Positions 10,771-20,150 of a stretch of DNA of 64,000 bases are shown piece after piece. The notes beneath the pieces are model-generated. The model saw only the letters and a program-made list of their open reading frames with translations. It was not told the origin of the DNA and ran no database searches. Numbering within the stretch: the first letter of the stretch is position 1; each line of letters opens with the position of its first letter. This stretch comes from Neoarius graeffei (taxonomy: Eukaryota > Chordata > Actinopteri > Siluriformes > Ariidae). Position numbers and translations under genes: made by a program. The stretch lies in assembly GCF_027579695.1 (NCBI RefSeq), contig NC_083587.1, positions 34,825,732-34,889,731 of the forward strand, in the 5' to 3' direction.

Positions 10771-11500
10771 ATCTTATATTGTTCAACATTAAGCCTGCTC
10801 AGTTTCACGGGCGCAGATAGAGGGGGGGATTCGTCCCACCCAGATTTAAATTCACCTCGTTCGGTCCCCCCCACTTATAGGGAGGAAAAAACGTCTATGC
10901 TGTCTTTCTTTGCATAAGGCAAACCTCACGGAAAAATCAAAAGACTAATTACCATTTGGTTTATTGAGGTGCACAGCACCCACGTGCAATGAACCGGTGC
11001 TACAGGTGCTCTAGCCCCTGCCCCTTTTCTGTTTGCTGTCCAAAGTGCCCTTTTCATAGGGACTATTTTTTTTTTTTTTATATTTGTAAAAGATAAGTTA
11101 GCTCCAACATCAATATTCTCTACAATTTGACAATAATATATGAAATTATAGATTTATAAAATAACGTTTTTCTATGTAAATGTGGGCATCAATCCGTGAC
11201 GTCATGCATTCAGTGAGCCTCCGTGCAGAAAGCGCATGCAGGCGGTTGACAGTGGGAGACAGTGCGAGGAACGGCATGGTAAGGTCACACTGAAAGTCTC
11301 CTTTCATTTCTTATCTGAACATGCAATATTGTGCAGCTTAGAACACAACAGTAAATGCGTAGGGTTGTTTATCATTTAATGAAGCCGCCTAGGCTATATT
11401 TAAACCGTTTGCTCCATCTATTTCATTAACGTGGCAGATTCGGAAACTTTAGTTTGAACGACGGCGTTAATAACATATTCTAGCAGCTTTGAAAACTTAA

Positions 11501-12229
11501 AGGAACAGTCCACTGTACTTCCATAATGAAATATGCTCTTATCTGAATTGAGACGAGCTGCTCCGTACCTATCCAAGCTTTGCGCGACCTCCCAGTCAGT
11601 CAGACGCAGTCAGACGCGCTGTCACTCCTGTTAGCAATGTAGCTAGGCTCAGTATGGCCAATGGTATTTTTTGGGGCTGTAGTTAGATGCGACCAAACTC
11701 TTCCACGTTTTTCCTGTTTACATAGGTTTATATGACCAGTGATATGAAACAAGTTCAGTTAAAAAAATTGAAATGTAGCGATTTTCTATGCTATGGAAAG
11801 TCCGCACTATAATGACAGGCGTACTAACACTTTCTGCGCGCTTCGGCAGCGCATTAATACGGAGCTCAGATATCAATGCGCTGCTGAAGCGCGCAGAAGG
11901 TGTTAGTACGCCTGTCATTATAGTGCGGACTTTCCATAGCATAGAAAATCGCTACGTTTCAATTTGTGTAACTGAACTTGTTTCATATCACTGGTCATAT
12001 AAACCTATGTAAACAGGAAAAACGCGGAAGAGTTTGGTCACATCTAACTTCAGCCACAAAAAATACCGTTGGCCATACTGAGCCTAGCTACATTGCTAAC
12101 AGGAGTGACAGCGCGTCTGACTGCGTCTGACTGACTGGGAGGTCACGCAAAGCTCGGAGAGGTACGGAGCAGCTCGTCTCAATTCAGGTAAGAGCATATT
12201 TCATTATGGAAATACGGTGGACTGTTCCT
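11501..12229. mobile_element. TTAA-specific palindromic (foldback) MITE
   Basis: This 729-bp element is an almost complete palindrome centred near 11866 (around GGAGCTCAGATATC). The ends AGGAACAGTCCAC and GTGGACTGTTCCT are flanked by TTAA (11497-11500, 12230-12233). TTAA target use points to piggyBac or Kolobok type mobilisation; the family was not identified. Other copies are at 15610-16338 and 31133-31556. Confidence 0.82.
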
Positions 12230-12355
12230 TTAAGGCTGAATGACGACGTCCACAACATATTCTATCAAGACTATTATGTTATAGTAGCTTAGGTTAGTTG
12301 AGTTAAAACATAGGGAAACGTTTTCTAAATAAGTGAAAGCCTGCATTATGCAAAG

Positions 12356-12457
12356 ATGCCAAGGAAAGAGAGGATAAAGAAGCAGAAAGAGAAGGAGCTG
12401 CGGGAGGCAGCAAAAGGCAGTGGATCTCTGTCCAGTTGGGTCAGAAAGAAAACTACA
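12356..12457 (+). pseudogene. hAT-Y transposase N-terminal exon relic
   Basis: An open frame begins MPRKERIKKQKEKELREA, continues GSGSLSSWVRKKT and is followed by a GT donor-like site (CAGGTCAG). The basic start and GSL-x-x-x-V motif resemble the N-termini of hAT/ZMYM-like transposases. No downstream catalytic exons remain in this copy. An inverted copy is at 15382-15483. Confidence 0.5.
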
Positions 12458-12771
12458 GGTCAGACTAATCTTCACTTCAGAATGAACAAGAACTATCTGA
12501 CATGTCTTGTTACCAAGATCAACTATATTTTCATATTAATGCTTCAATAAATACATAAAATAAATAAAATTTGTTCCAAGTGCTCTTTTTTGAATGTTGA
12601 GCCCCTGCCCCTCCAAAGGTCTTTGCACGGCCCTGGTGCACAGCAGTACATACATAGTTGCAACTGCGCAGACTGCACAGGTTGCGAGCTCGAGCTTGGT
12701 TGCTATGGTTACCCACAACCAGTTTGACAGGCATATCGGGGACAGCTCCTAGTTCAGGACCCCAACACGGC

Positions 12772-12837
12772 ATGATGAAGGGTGCCAAAAGGCAGAAAAC
12801 GATTGCATCGTTTTTTCAAAAAAAAAAAAAAAAGACT
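12772..12837 (+). pseudogene. hAT-X transposase first-exon relic
   Basis: This short frame starts MMKGAKRQKTIASFFQ, continues as a lysine run and ends at a good donor site (GACT/GTAAGT). KRQKTI-x-SFF starts are common in hAT-family proteins. The rest of the transposase is absent, so it is a relic of the autonomous parent. An inverted copy is at 15005-15067. Confidence 0.5.
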
Positions 12838-13729
12838 GTAAGTAAACTGTGCCTTACTTTATCATATCACCTTGCAATTTTTTGATAGTCTGTTCAAAGT
12901 AATGTCGTAGTGAAAGTAAAATCGTACGGAGTAGAGATGCCTTTCTGGTAGCCTCCTCCTTTCGGTGGTAGCCTGTAGATACAGTGCTCAGAAGGCAGTT
13001 TTAATGTTTAATCTGGCGTTCCCTGCCATAATTTCAGTGAGCATATTGTTTCATAAGGAAACTTTGCGAAGAGTTGTTGACTGACTGCCGCTCACGCAAC
13101 ACACAGGCATAGTTAGAAAGTCAGGATGCACTGGTTTACACTTTACACACACACACACGTAGCCCAGCCTCTCGCTATGGTTAACAGTTGGAACTTAGCG
13201 GTTTTAAAACTAGTTTTGCAGTTTTGCAATTTCTGCGCGTGATGATAATGTGTAAACTTTGGATTTCCATAGGCTATGTTAAAATGTTATCATTGTCCTG
13301 GCCTGCAGGTAGTTCCTGGTGATGGCAGTGAGGGAGGTGAAATAACATGTATACACACTACCGTTCAAAAGTGTGGGGTCACCCAGACAATTTTGTGTTT
13401 TCCATGAAAAGTCACGCTTTTATTTACCACCATAAGTTGTAAAATGAATAGAAAATATAGTCAAGACATTTTTCTGGCCATTTTGAGCATTTAATCGACC
13501 CCACAAATGTGATGCTCCAGAAACTCAATCTGCTCAAAGGAAGGTCAGTTTTATAGCTTCTCTAAAGAGCTCAACTGTTTTCAGCTGTGCTAACATGATT
13601 GTACAAGGGTTTTCTAATCATCCATTAGCCTTCTGAGGCAATGAGCAAACACATTGTACCATTAGACAGGGGTGCAGATAGGATTTTTGAACTGGGGGGG
13701 ACTGAGCTGTCAGCAAATGATTCCACTTT

Positions 13730-13730
13730 T

Positions 13731-13765
<35 letters not shown>

Positions 13766-13790
13766 ATGTATGTGTATGTGTGTATATATA
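13730..13790. repeat. (TA)n/(TG)n microsatellite
   Basis: A TA run with TGTATG interruptions lies between the right end of inner hAT-X and the SINE fragment. Confidence 0.9.
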
Positions 13791-13916
13791 TCTCATCTCA
13801 TTATCTCTAGCCACTTTATCCTTCTACAGGGTCGCAGGCAAGCTGGAGCCTATCCCAGCTGACTACGGGCGAAAGGCGGGGTACACCCTGGACAAGTCGC
13901 CAGGTCATCACAGGGC

Positions 13917-13917
<1 letters not shown>
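13791..13917 (-). repeat. SINE 3' fragment inside hAT-X inner copy
   Basis: The tail-type-I end (GATAATGAGATGAG inverted to CTCATCTCATTATC) is flanked by TA tracts. The outer hAT-X carries the same fragment at 17315-17437, so it was present before the element duplicated. Confidence 0.88.

Positions 13918-13918
<1 letters not shown>

Positions 13919-13974
<56 letters not shown>
13919..13974. repeat. (TG)(TA)n(CA)n microsatellite
   Basis: A long TA run, about 23 units, ends in CACACACA at the Tc1-N terminus. Confidence 0.95.
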
Positions 13975-13980
<6 letters not shown>

Positions 13981-14502
13981 CCGTTCAAAAGTTTGGGGTC
14001 ACTTTGAAATGTCCTTATTTTTGAAAGAAAAGCACTGTTTTTCAATGAAGATCACTTCAAACTAATCAGAAATACATTCTATACATTGCTAATGTGGTAA
14101 ATGACTAGCTGCAAATGTCTGGTTTTTGGTGCAATATCTCCATAGGTGTATAGAGGCCCATTTCCAGCAACTCTCACTCCAGTGTTCTAATGGTACAATG
14201 TGTTTGCTCATTGCCTCAGAAGGCTAATGGATGATTAGAAAACCCTTGTACAATCATGTTAGCACAGCTGAAAACAGTTTAGCTCTTTAGAGAAGCTATA
14301 AAACTGACCTTCCTTTGAGCAGATTGAGTTTCTGGAGCATCACATTTGTGGGGTCGATTAAATGCTCAAAATGGCCAGAAAAATGTCTTGACTATATTTT
14401 CTATTCATTTTACAACTTATGGTGATAAATAAAAGCGTGACTTTTCATGGAAAACACAAAATTGTCTGGGTGACCCCAAACTTTTGAACGGTAGTGTGTA
14501 TA
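13975..14502 (-). mobile_element. Non-autonomous Tc1-N element, intact
   Basis: It is bounded by CTGCCGTTCAAAAGTTTGGG and, inverted, CACTACCGTTCAAAAGTTTG. It lies at the same site within inner hAT-X as the split copy does in outer hAT-X. No coding potential was seen. Confidence 0.85.
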
Positions 14503-15004
14503 CATGTTATTTCACCTCCCTCACTGCCATCACCAGGAACTACCTGCAGGCCAGGACAATGATAACATTTTAACATAGCCTATGGAAATCCAAAGTTTAC
14601 ACATTATCATCACGCGCAGAAATTGCAAAACTAGTTTTAAAACTGCTAAGTTCCAACTGTTAACCATAGCGAGAGGCTGGGCTATGTGTGTGTGTGTAAA
14701 GTGTAAACCAGTGCATCCTGACTTTCTAACTATGCCTGTGTGTTGCGTGAGCGGCAGTCAGTCAACAACTCTTCGCAAAGTTTCCTTATGAAACAATATG
14801 CTCGCTGAAATTATGGCAGGGAACGCCAGATTAAACATTAAAACTGCCTTCTGAGCACTGTATCTACAGGCTACCACCGAAAGGAGGAGGCTACCAGAAA
14901 GGCATCTCTACTCCGTACGATTTTACTTTCACTACGACATTACTTTGAACAGACTATCAAAAAATTGCAAGGTGATATGATAAAGTAAGGCACAGTTTAC
15001 TTAC

Positions 15005-15067
15005 AGTCTTTTTTTTTTTTTGAAAAAACGATGCAATCATTTTCTGCCTTTTGGCACCCTTCATCAT
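15005..15067 (-). pseudogene. hAT-X first-exon relic, inverted copy
   Basis: It reads MMKGAKRQKMIASFFQ then lysines, ending at a GTAAGT donor. It differs from the 12772 copy by T to M at one position and by the length of the A-run. Confidence 0.5.
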
Positions 15068-15381
15068 GCCGTGTTGGGGTCCTGAACTAGGAGCTGTCCC
15101 CGATATGCCTGTCAAACTGGTTGTGGGTAACCATAGCAACCAAGCTCGAGCTCGCAACCTGTGCAGTCTGCGCAGTTGCAACTATGTATGTACTGCTGTG
15201 CACCAGGGCCGTGCAAAGACCTTTGGAGGGGCAGGGGCTCAACATTCAAAAAAGGGCACTTGGAACAAATTTTATTTATTGTATGTATTTATTGAAGCAT
15301 TAATATGAAAATATAGTTGATCTTGGTAACAAGACATGTCAGATAGTTCTTGTTCATTCTGAAGTGAAGATTAGTCTGACC

Positions 15382-15483
15382 TGTAGTTTTCTTTCTGACC
15401 CAACTGGACAGAGATCCACTGCCTTTTGCTGCCTCCCGTAGCTCCTTCTCTTTCTGCTTCTTTATCCTCTCTTTCCTTGGCAT
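15382..15483 (-). pseudogene. hAT-Y N-terminal exon relic, inverted copy
   Basis: It encodes the same MPRKERIKKQKEKELREA start as the frame at 12356. Conservation of the frame in both copies reflects recent duplication rather than selection. Confidence 0.5.
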
Positions 15484-15609
15484 CTTTGCATAATGCAGGC
15501 TTTCACTTATTTAGAAAACGTTTCCCTATGTTTTAACTCAACTAACCTAAGCTACTATAACATAATAGTCTTGATTGAATATGTTGTGGACGTCGTCATT
15601 CAGCCTTAA

Positions 15610-16338
15610 AGGAACAGTCCACCGTATTTCCATAACGAAATATGCTCTTACCTGAATTGAGACGGGCTGCTCCGTACCTCTCCGAGCTTTGCGCGACCTC
15701 CCAGTCAGTCAGACGCAGTCAGACGCGCTGTCACTCCTGTTAGCAATGTAGCTAGGCTCAGTATGGCCAACGGTATTTTTTGGGGCTGTAGTTAGATGTG
15801 ACCAAACTCTTCCACGTTTTTCCTGTTTACATAGGTTTATATGACCAGTGATATGAAACAAGTTCAGTTACACAAATTGAAACGTAGCGATTTTCTATGC
15901 TATGGAAAGTCCGCACTATAATGACAGGCGTACTAACACCTTCTGCGCACTACGGCAGCGCATTGATATCTGAGCTCCGTATTAATGCGCTGTCGAAGCG
16001 CGCAGAAGGTGTTAGTACGCCTGTCATTATAGTGCGGACTTTCCATAGCATAGAAAATCGCTACGTTTCAATTTGTGTAACTGAACTTGTTTCATATCAC
16101 TGGTCATATAAACCTATGTAAACAGGAAAAACGCGGAAGAGTTTGGTCGCATCTAACTACAGCCCCCAAAAATACCATTGGCCATACTGAGCCTAGCTAC
16201 ATTGCTAACAGGAGTGACAGCGCGTCTGACTGCGTCTGACTGACTGGGAGGTCGTGCAAAGCTCGGAGAGGTACGGAGCAGCTCGTCTCAATTCAGATAA
16301 GAGCATATTTCATTATGGAAGTACAGTGGACTGTTCCT
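15610..16338. mobile_element. TTAA palindromic MITE, second copy
   Basis: It has the same 729-bp length as 11501-12229, with TTAA on both sides (15606-15609, 16339-16342). The palindrome centre is around TATCTGAGCTCCG near 15970. Confidence 0.82.
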
Positions 16339-17280
16339 TTAAGTTTTTGAAGCTGCTAGAATATGTTATTAACGCCGTCGTTCAAACTAAAGTTTCCGAA
16401 TCTGCCACGTTAATGAAATGGATGGAGCAAACGGTTTAAATATAGCCTAGGCGGCTTCATTAAATGATAAACAACCCTACGCATTTACTGTTGTGTTCTA
16501 AGCTGCACAATATTGCATGTTCAGATAAGAAATGAAAGGAGACTTTCAGTGTGACCTTACCATGCCGTTCCTCGCACTGTCTCCCACTGTCAACCGCCTG
16601 CATGCGCTTTCTGCACGGAGGCTCACTGAACGCATGACGTCACGGATTGATGCCCGCATTTACATAGAAAAACGTTATTTTATAAATCTATAATTTCATA
16701 TATTATTGTCAAATTGTAGAGAATATTGATGTTGGAGCTAACTTATCTTTTACAAATATAAAAGACAAAACAAAACAACAAAACAGTCTCTATGAAAAGG
16801 GCACTTTGGACAGCAAACAGAAAAGGGGCAGGGGCTAGAGCACCTGTAGCACCGGTTCATTGCACGTGGGTGCTGTGCACCTCAATAAACCGAATGGTAA
16901 TTAGTCTTTTGATTTTTCCGTGAGGTTTGCCTTATGCAAAGAAAGACAGCATAGACGTTTTTTCCTCCCTATAAGTGGGGGGGACCGAACGAGGTGAATT
17001 TAAATCTGGGTGGGACGAATCCCCCCCGTCCCCCCCTCTATCTGCGCCTGTGCCATTAGAACACTGGAGTGAGAGTTGCTGGAAATGGGCCTCTATACAC
17101 CTATGGAGATATTGCACCAAAAACCAGACATTTGCAGCTAGAATAGTCATTTACCACATTAGCAATGTATAGAGTGTATTTCTGATTAGTTTAAAGTGAT
17201 CTTCATTGAAAAGAACAGTGCTTTTCTTTCAAAAATAAGGACATTTCAAAGTGACCCCAAACTTTTGAACAGTAGTGTGT

Positions 17281-17282
<2 letters not shown>

Positions 17283-17314
<32 letters not shown>
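17283..17314. repeat. (TG)n(TA)n microsatellite
   Basis: It follows the right end of the split Tc1-N. It corresponds to 13919-13974 in the inner copy but is shorter. Confidence 0.9.
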
Positions 17315-17315
<1 letters not shown>

Positions 17316-17435
17316 GCCCTGTGATGACCTGGCGAATTGTCCAGGGTGTACCCCGCCTTTCGCTCGTTGTCAGCTGGGATAGGCTCCAGCTTGCCTGCGA
17401 CCCTGTAGAAGGATAAAGCGGCTAGAGATAATGAG

Positions 17436-17437
<2 letters not shown>
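17315..17437 (+). repeat. SINE 3' fragment inside outer hAT-X
   Basis: It begins GCCCTGTGATGACC and ends GATAATGAGAT. It is the counterpart of 13791-13917. Confidence 0.88.

Positions 17438-17472
<35 letters not shown>
17438..17472. repeat. (TA)n microsatellite
   Basis: This uninterrupted TA run is interrupted downstream by a full SINE and resumes briefly at 17848-17858. Confidence 0.95.
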
Positions 17473-17473
<1 letters not shown>

Positions 17474-17476
17474 CAC

Positions 17477-17847
17477 GGCGGCACGGTGGTGTAGTGGTTA
17501 GCGCTGTCGCCTCACAGCAAGAAGGTCCTGGGTTCGAGCCCCGGGGCCGGCGAGGGCCTTTCTGTGCGGAGTTTGCATGTTCTCCCCGTGTCCGCGTGGG
17601 TTTCCTCCGGGTGCTCCGGTTTCCCCCACAGTCCAAAGACATGCAGGTTAGGTTAACTGGTGACTCTAAATTGACCGTAGGTGTGAATGCGAGTGTGAAT
17701 GGTTGTCTGTGTGTCAGCCCTGTGATGACCTGGCGACTTGTCCAGGGTGTACCCCGCCTTTCGCCCGTAGTCAGCTGGGATAGGCTCCAGCTTGCCTGCG
17801 ACTCTGTAGAAGGATAAAGCGGCTAGAGATAATGAGATGAGATGAGA
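17477..17847 (+). repeat. Full-length SINE (tail type I), reference copy
   Basis: Its parts are a tRNA-like head with box A-like TAGTGGTTAGCGC and box B GGTTCGAGCCC (17477-17545), a central body shared with fish V-SINE/DANA-type elements (GTTTGCATGTTCTCC, GGTTTCCCCCACAGTCC), and a tail (CAGCCCTGTGATGACC to GATGAGATGAGAT). It inserted in the TA tract of outer hAT-X after the element duplicated, because the inner copy lacks it. Confidence 0.95.
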
Positions 17848-17925
17848 TATATATATACACACAAAGTGGAATCATTTGCTGACAGCTCAGTCCCCCCCAG
17901 TTCAAAAATCCTATCTGCGCCCCTG

Positions 17926-18153
17926 GTCATGAAATATGGAAATTTGACCAACTTCCAAGCTACTCATACAGTGATTGGTTACAATCCTGTCAGTCATCAA
18001 ACTAATGAAAAGACATGAAAAATCTGTTGAAAGGTACCCAAATTCCTCCTGTTCCCATGGATACACTGTTCAACATATCAAAAATCCTTTCACAAGCTTA
18101 AATCAGGAGACCTGTGATGTCATATGTACCAAGTCTGAATCCAATGAACCGTC
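17926..18153 (+). other. Old dispersed repeat, part 1
   Basis: No gene is seen. The segment near 18075-18150 (ATATCAAAAATCC, GTCATATGTACCAA, GAACCGTCTAG) resembles 21985-22085 in the same direction. This suggests two copies, or two halves, of one old repeat around the Tc1 element. Confidence 0.45.
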
Positions 18154-18156
18154 TAG

Positions 18157-18685
18157 TACCCCTTTTCCACCAAATCAGTTCCAGGGCTGGTTCGGGGCCA
18201 GTGCTTAGTTTGGAACCAGGTTTTCTGTTTCCATTGACAAAGAACTGGCTCTGGGCCAGAAAAACCAGTTCCAGGGTAGCACCAGCTCTTTGCTGGGCTA
18301 GAGGAAAGAACTGCTTACGTCAGCAGGGGGGCGGAGTTGTTAAAACCAACAACAGTAGCGAGACCGTGAGAGGGCACCATTTTTAAATAAGCGACGAGAT
18401 ATCATGGATGCAGTAAAGCAGCAGTCATCCATTATTGTTGTTGTTGCTGATGCTTCTTCTTTTTCTTCTTCATGTTGTTGTTGCTTCGATGTTCGCGCCA
18501 AGGTTTATGCAAATGCAGCGACGTAACTGACATATACAGTGACGTAATGACGTAGCTCCCCTTAGCACCCCGAGCTATGTAAAAGCAAACTGGTTCTCAA
18601 CTGGTTTGCAAGTTGAACGAGTTGTGAACCAGCACCAGCACTGGCCCCGAACCAGCCCTGGAACTGATTTGGTGGAAAAGGGGTA
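18157..18685. mobile_element. Non-autonomous DNA transposon, TACCCC ends
   Basis: The perfect terminal repeats TACCCCTTTTCCACCAAATC and the inverse GATTTGGTGGAAAAGGGGTA are followed inward by CAGTTCCAGGGCTGG. TAG flanks both sides (18154-18156, 18686-18688). No coding sequence was seen. The superfamily is uncertain; a 3-bp duplication would allow PIF/Harbinger. Confidence 0.78.
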
Positions 18686-18934
18686 TAGGAGGAGTATAAC
18701 CTACAGTGGTGCTTGAAAGTTTGTGAACCCTTTAGAATTTTCTATATTTCTGCTAAAATATGACCTAAAACATCATCTGATTTTCACACGAGTCCTAAAA
18801 GTAGATCAAGAGAACCCAGTTAAACAAATGAGACAAAAATATTATACTTGGTCATTTATTTATTGAGGAAAATGATCCAATATTACATATCTGTGAGTGG
18901 CAAAAGTATGTGAACCTCTAGGATTTGCAGTTAA

Positions 18935-20011
18935 AGGCCCGGTCCCACTGCACTTACGGATGCAAAGAGGATGTAAAACGTAAAAAAATCTTTGCCATCC
19001 GTTGGAAAACGCTATGCATCCGTTGTGTACTCATTGCATACGTGCTTCATACGCTCTATCCATCGAGCATCCGTCCACTGTGATTTCATCCGCGCAAAAA
19101 GTTTTGAGCTGCACAAAACTTTTAGAACGGATGAACTTTCCGCCGTGTACGATGTAAATCCGCAACATATACGAGCAACAAACGTTCTATGTCCGTCATC
19201 ATCCGTTAAACGTCTGCTGTATCCTCTCTGCATCCTCTGGGCATCCTCGCAACTCACATCCGCTGCAGCTGAAAACGGAAAGAGGGAGGAAAGATAAGGT
19301 ACATGAAACGTCTATTCATCGTTAGTAGCACGGAAATAGAAAGGATGTAAGCGTATGCATCTCGTATATAAAGTATTCAAAACGGACAAAGCGTTTATAT
19401 CTGGGATGTATCTCGTATATTTAGGATGTCTGGAGTATGTCTAGAGTATGTAGAAGGACACCTAGCGGACAATCGATATTTTGTATAAAAAGGGGGAGAA
19501 AATCATCTAGTAGTAGAGATGTATCGATGTAGCCGCCAGCACGTCTTTCCGCTTTATGCTGACGGCGTGCGTGCTGCATCCCTTTATATCCGCGGAGCAG
19601 ACGCAATTCATACCCCCCGCATGCGCAGTGAACGGTCTGCATCCGATATACATCCGCACAACATCCCCTTTGTTTCCGTTAGGCGTACGTGATGCATCCC
19701 CTTCATCTGCTATGCATCCGCTCTTTCTGCTACCGTATGCGTCCGCTTCTCAGTTATCACCAGTAACCCCTTCGGAGCTGTCATCCACTTCCATCCGCTT
19801 TCATCCGCTAGGCTTCCTATGAACATGCGTTTAACATCCCGGCTATATACTACCCACGTCCGTTCTTTTCCGTTCTGTTTTCGCCAATTTTCGCCAATTT
19901 TGTCCATTTCTGGAGCGGATGAAAATGGATAGAGCCACCCCCGAAATTTTGCTCGTCCGCTGTGTCCTTTTTGCATACGTTTTGTGTCCATCGGCCAGTG
20001 GGACCGGGCCT
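18935..20011. mobile_element. PIF/Harbinger-like MITE with many GCATCCG motifs
   Basis: The termini AGGCCCGGTCCCACTG are perfect and inverted, with TAA on each side (18932-18934, 20012-20014). The empty site is visible at 1730-1736 in copy A. The interior is crowded with CATCCG/CGGATG hexamers (for example near 19017, 19067, 19085, 19197, 19258, 19690-19800), which look like subterminal transposase-binding repeats. No transposase is encoded. Confidence 0.82.
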
Positions 20012-20150
20012 TAATTTGAAGGTGAAATTAGACTCAGGTGTTTTCAATCAATGGGATGACAATCAGGTGTGAGTGGGCACCCTGTTTTATTTAAAGAACA
20101 GGGATCTATCAAGGTTTGATCTTCACAATGCATGTTTATGGAAGTGTATC

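Larger units (their letters stand above)
10977..12635 (+). mobile_element. hAT-Y element nested in outer hAT-X
   Basis: The termini are CACCCACGTGCAATGA and, inverted, CAGGGCCGTGCAAAGACC. The 8-bp GTGCACAG repeats exactly on both sides (10969-10976, 12636-12643), the hAT hallmark. It contains the foldback MITE at 11501-12229 and a short N-terminal transposase-like frame at 12356-12457. The catalytic region is missing, so it is non-autonomous. Confidence 0.82.
15204..16872 (-). mobile_element. hAT-Y element nested in inner hAT-X
   Basis: This is the mirror copy of 10977-12635. The 8-bp CTGTGCAC flanks it at 15196-15203 and 16873-16880. It contains the palindromic MITE at 15610-16338 and the inverted exon relic at 15382-15483. 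Confidence 0.82.
13667..17052 (-). mobile_element. hAT-X element, inner copy, inverted
   Basis: The termini are CAGGGGTGCAGATAGGATTT at 13667 and, inverted from 17052, CACAGGCGCAGATAGAGGGG. CCATTAGA is duplicated exactly on both sides. Inside, in reverse order relative to the outer copy, are the TA tract with a SINE fragment, an intact Tc1-N (13975-14502), the exon relic, hAT-Y (15204-16872) and the palindromic MITE. It is therefore a second copy of the same composite element, inserted into the first in opposite orientation. Confidence 0.85.
13354..17282 (+). mobile_element. Non-autonomous Tc1-N element split by inner hAT-X
   Basis: The left part (13354-13666) begins CACTACCGTTCAAAAG and the right part (17053-17282) ends CCCCAAACTTTTGAACAGTAG. 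Together they equal, inverted, the intact copy at 13975-14502. The split point carries the 8-bp duplication CCATTAGA (13659-13666, 17053-17060) made by the hAT. No transposase is encoded. Confidence 0.85.
10806..17925 (+). mobile_element. hAT-X element, outer copy, split by a second hAT-X
   Basis: The left terminus CACGGGCGCAGATAG is at 10806 and the right terminus, inverted, CAGGGGCGCAGATAGGATTT ends at 17925. The interior, in order, is: left body with a nested hAT-Y (10977-12635), a short exon-like frame at 12772-12837, a non-autonomous Tc1 (from 13354), the inserted inner hAT-X (13667-17052), the rest of the Tc1 (to 17282), a TA tract with a SINE fragment, a later SINE (17477-17847), and the right end. 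No convincing 8-bp target duplication was seen at its own ends (CTCAGTTT versus GTCATGAA). Confidence 0.75.

Noticed and set aside
13733-13760. CRISPR-like or satellite array
   Set aside because: TA, CA, GATA, AAT and ATTC tracts are ordinary microsatellites; no repeat-spacer pattern exists and the DNA is vertebrate.
10808-17047. Assembly fold-back artefact as the explanation for the large inverted repeat
   Set aside because: The arms differ by many substitutions, by indels (for example the T-run near 11070 versus ACAAAACAAAACAAC near 16770), and by a full SINE present only on one side. Exact target duplications mark the insertion points. An artefact would give near-identical arms.
18992-20047. 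Series of open frames on both strands in 19.0-20.0 kb
   Set aside because: They arise from the CATCCG/CGGATG motif array in a MITE, which suppresses stops; no conserved domain.
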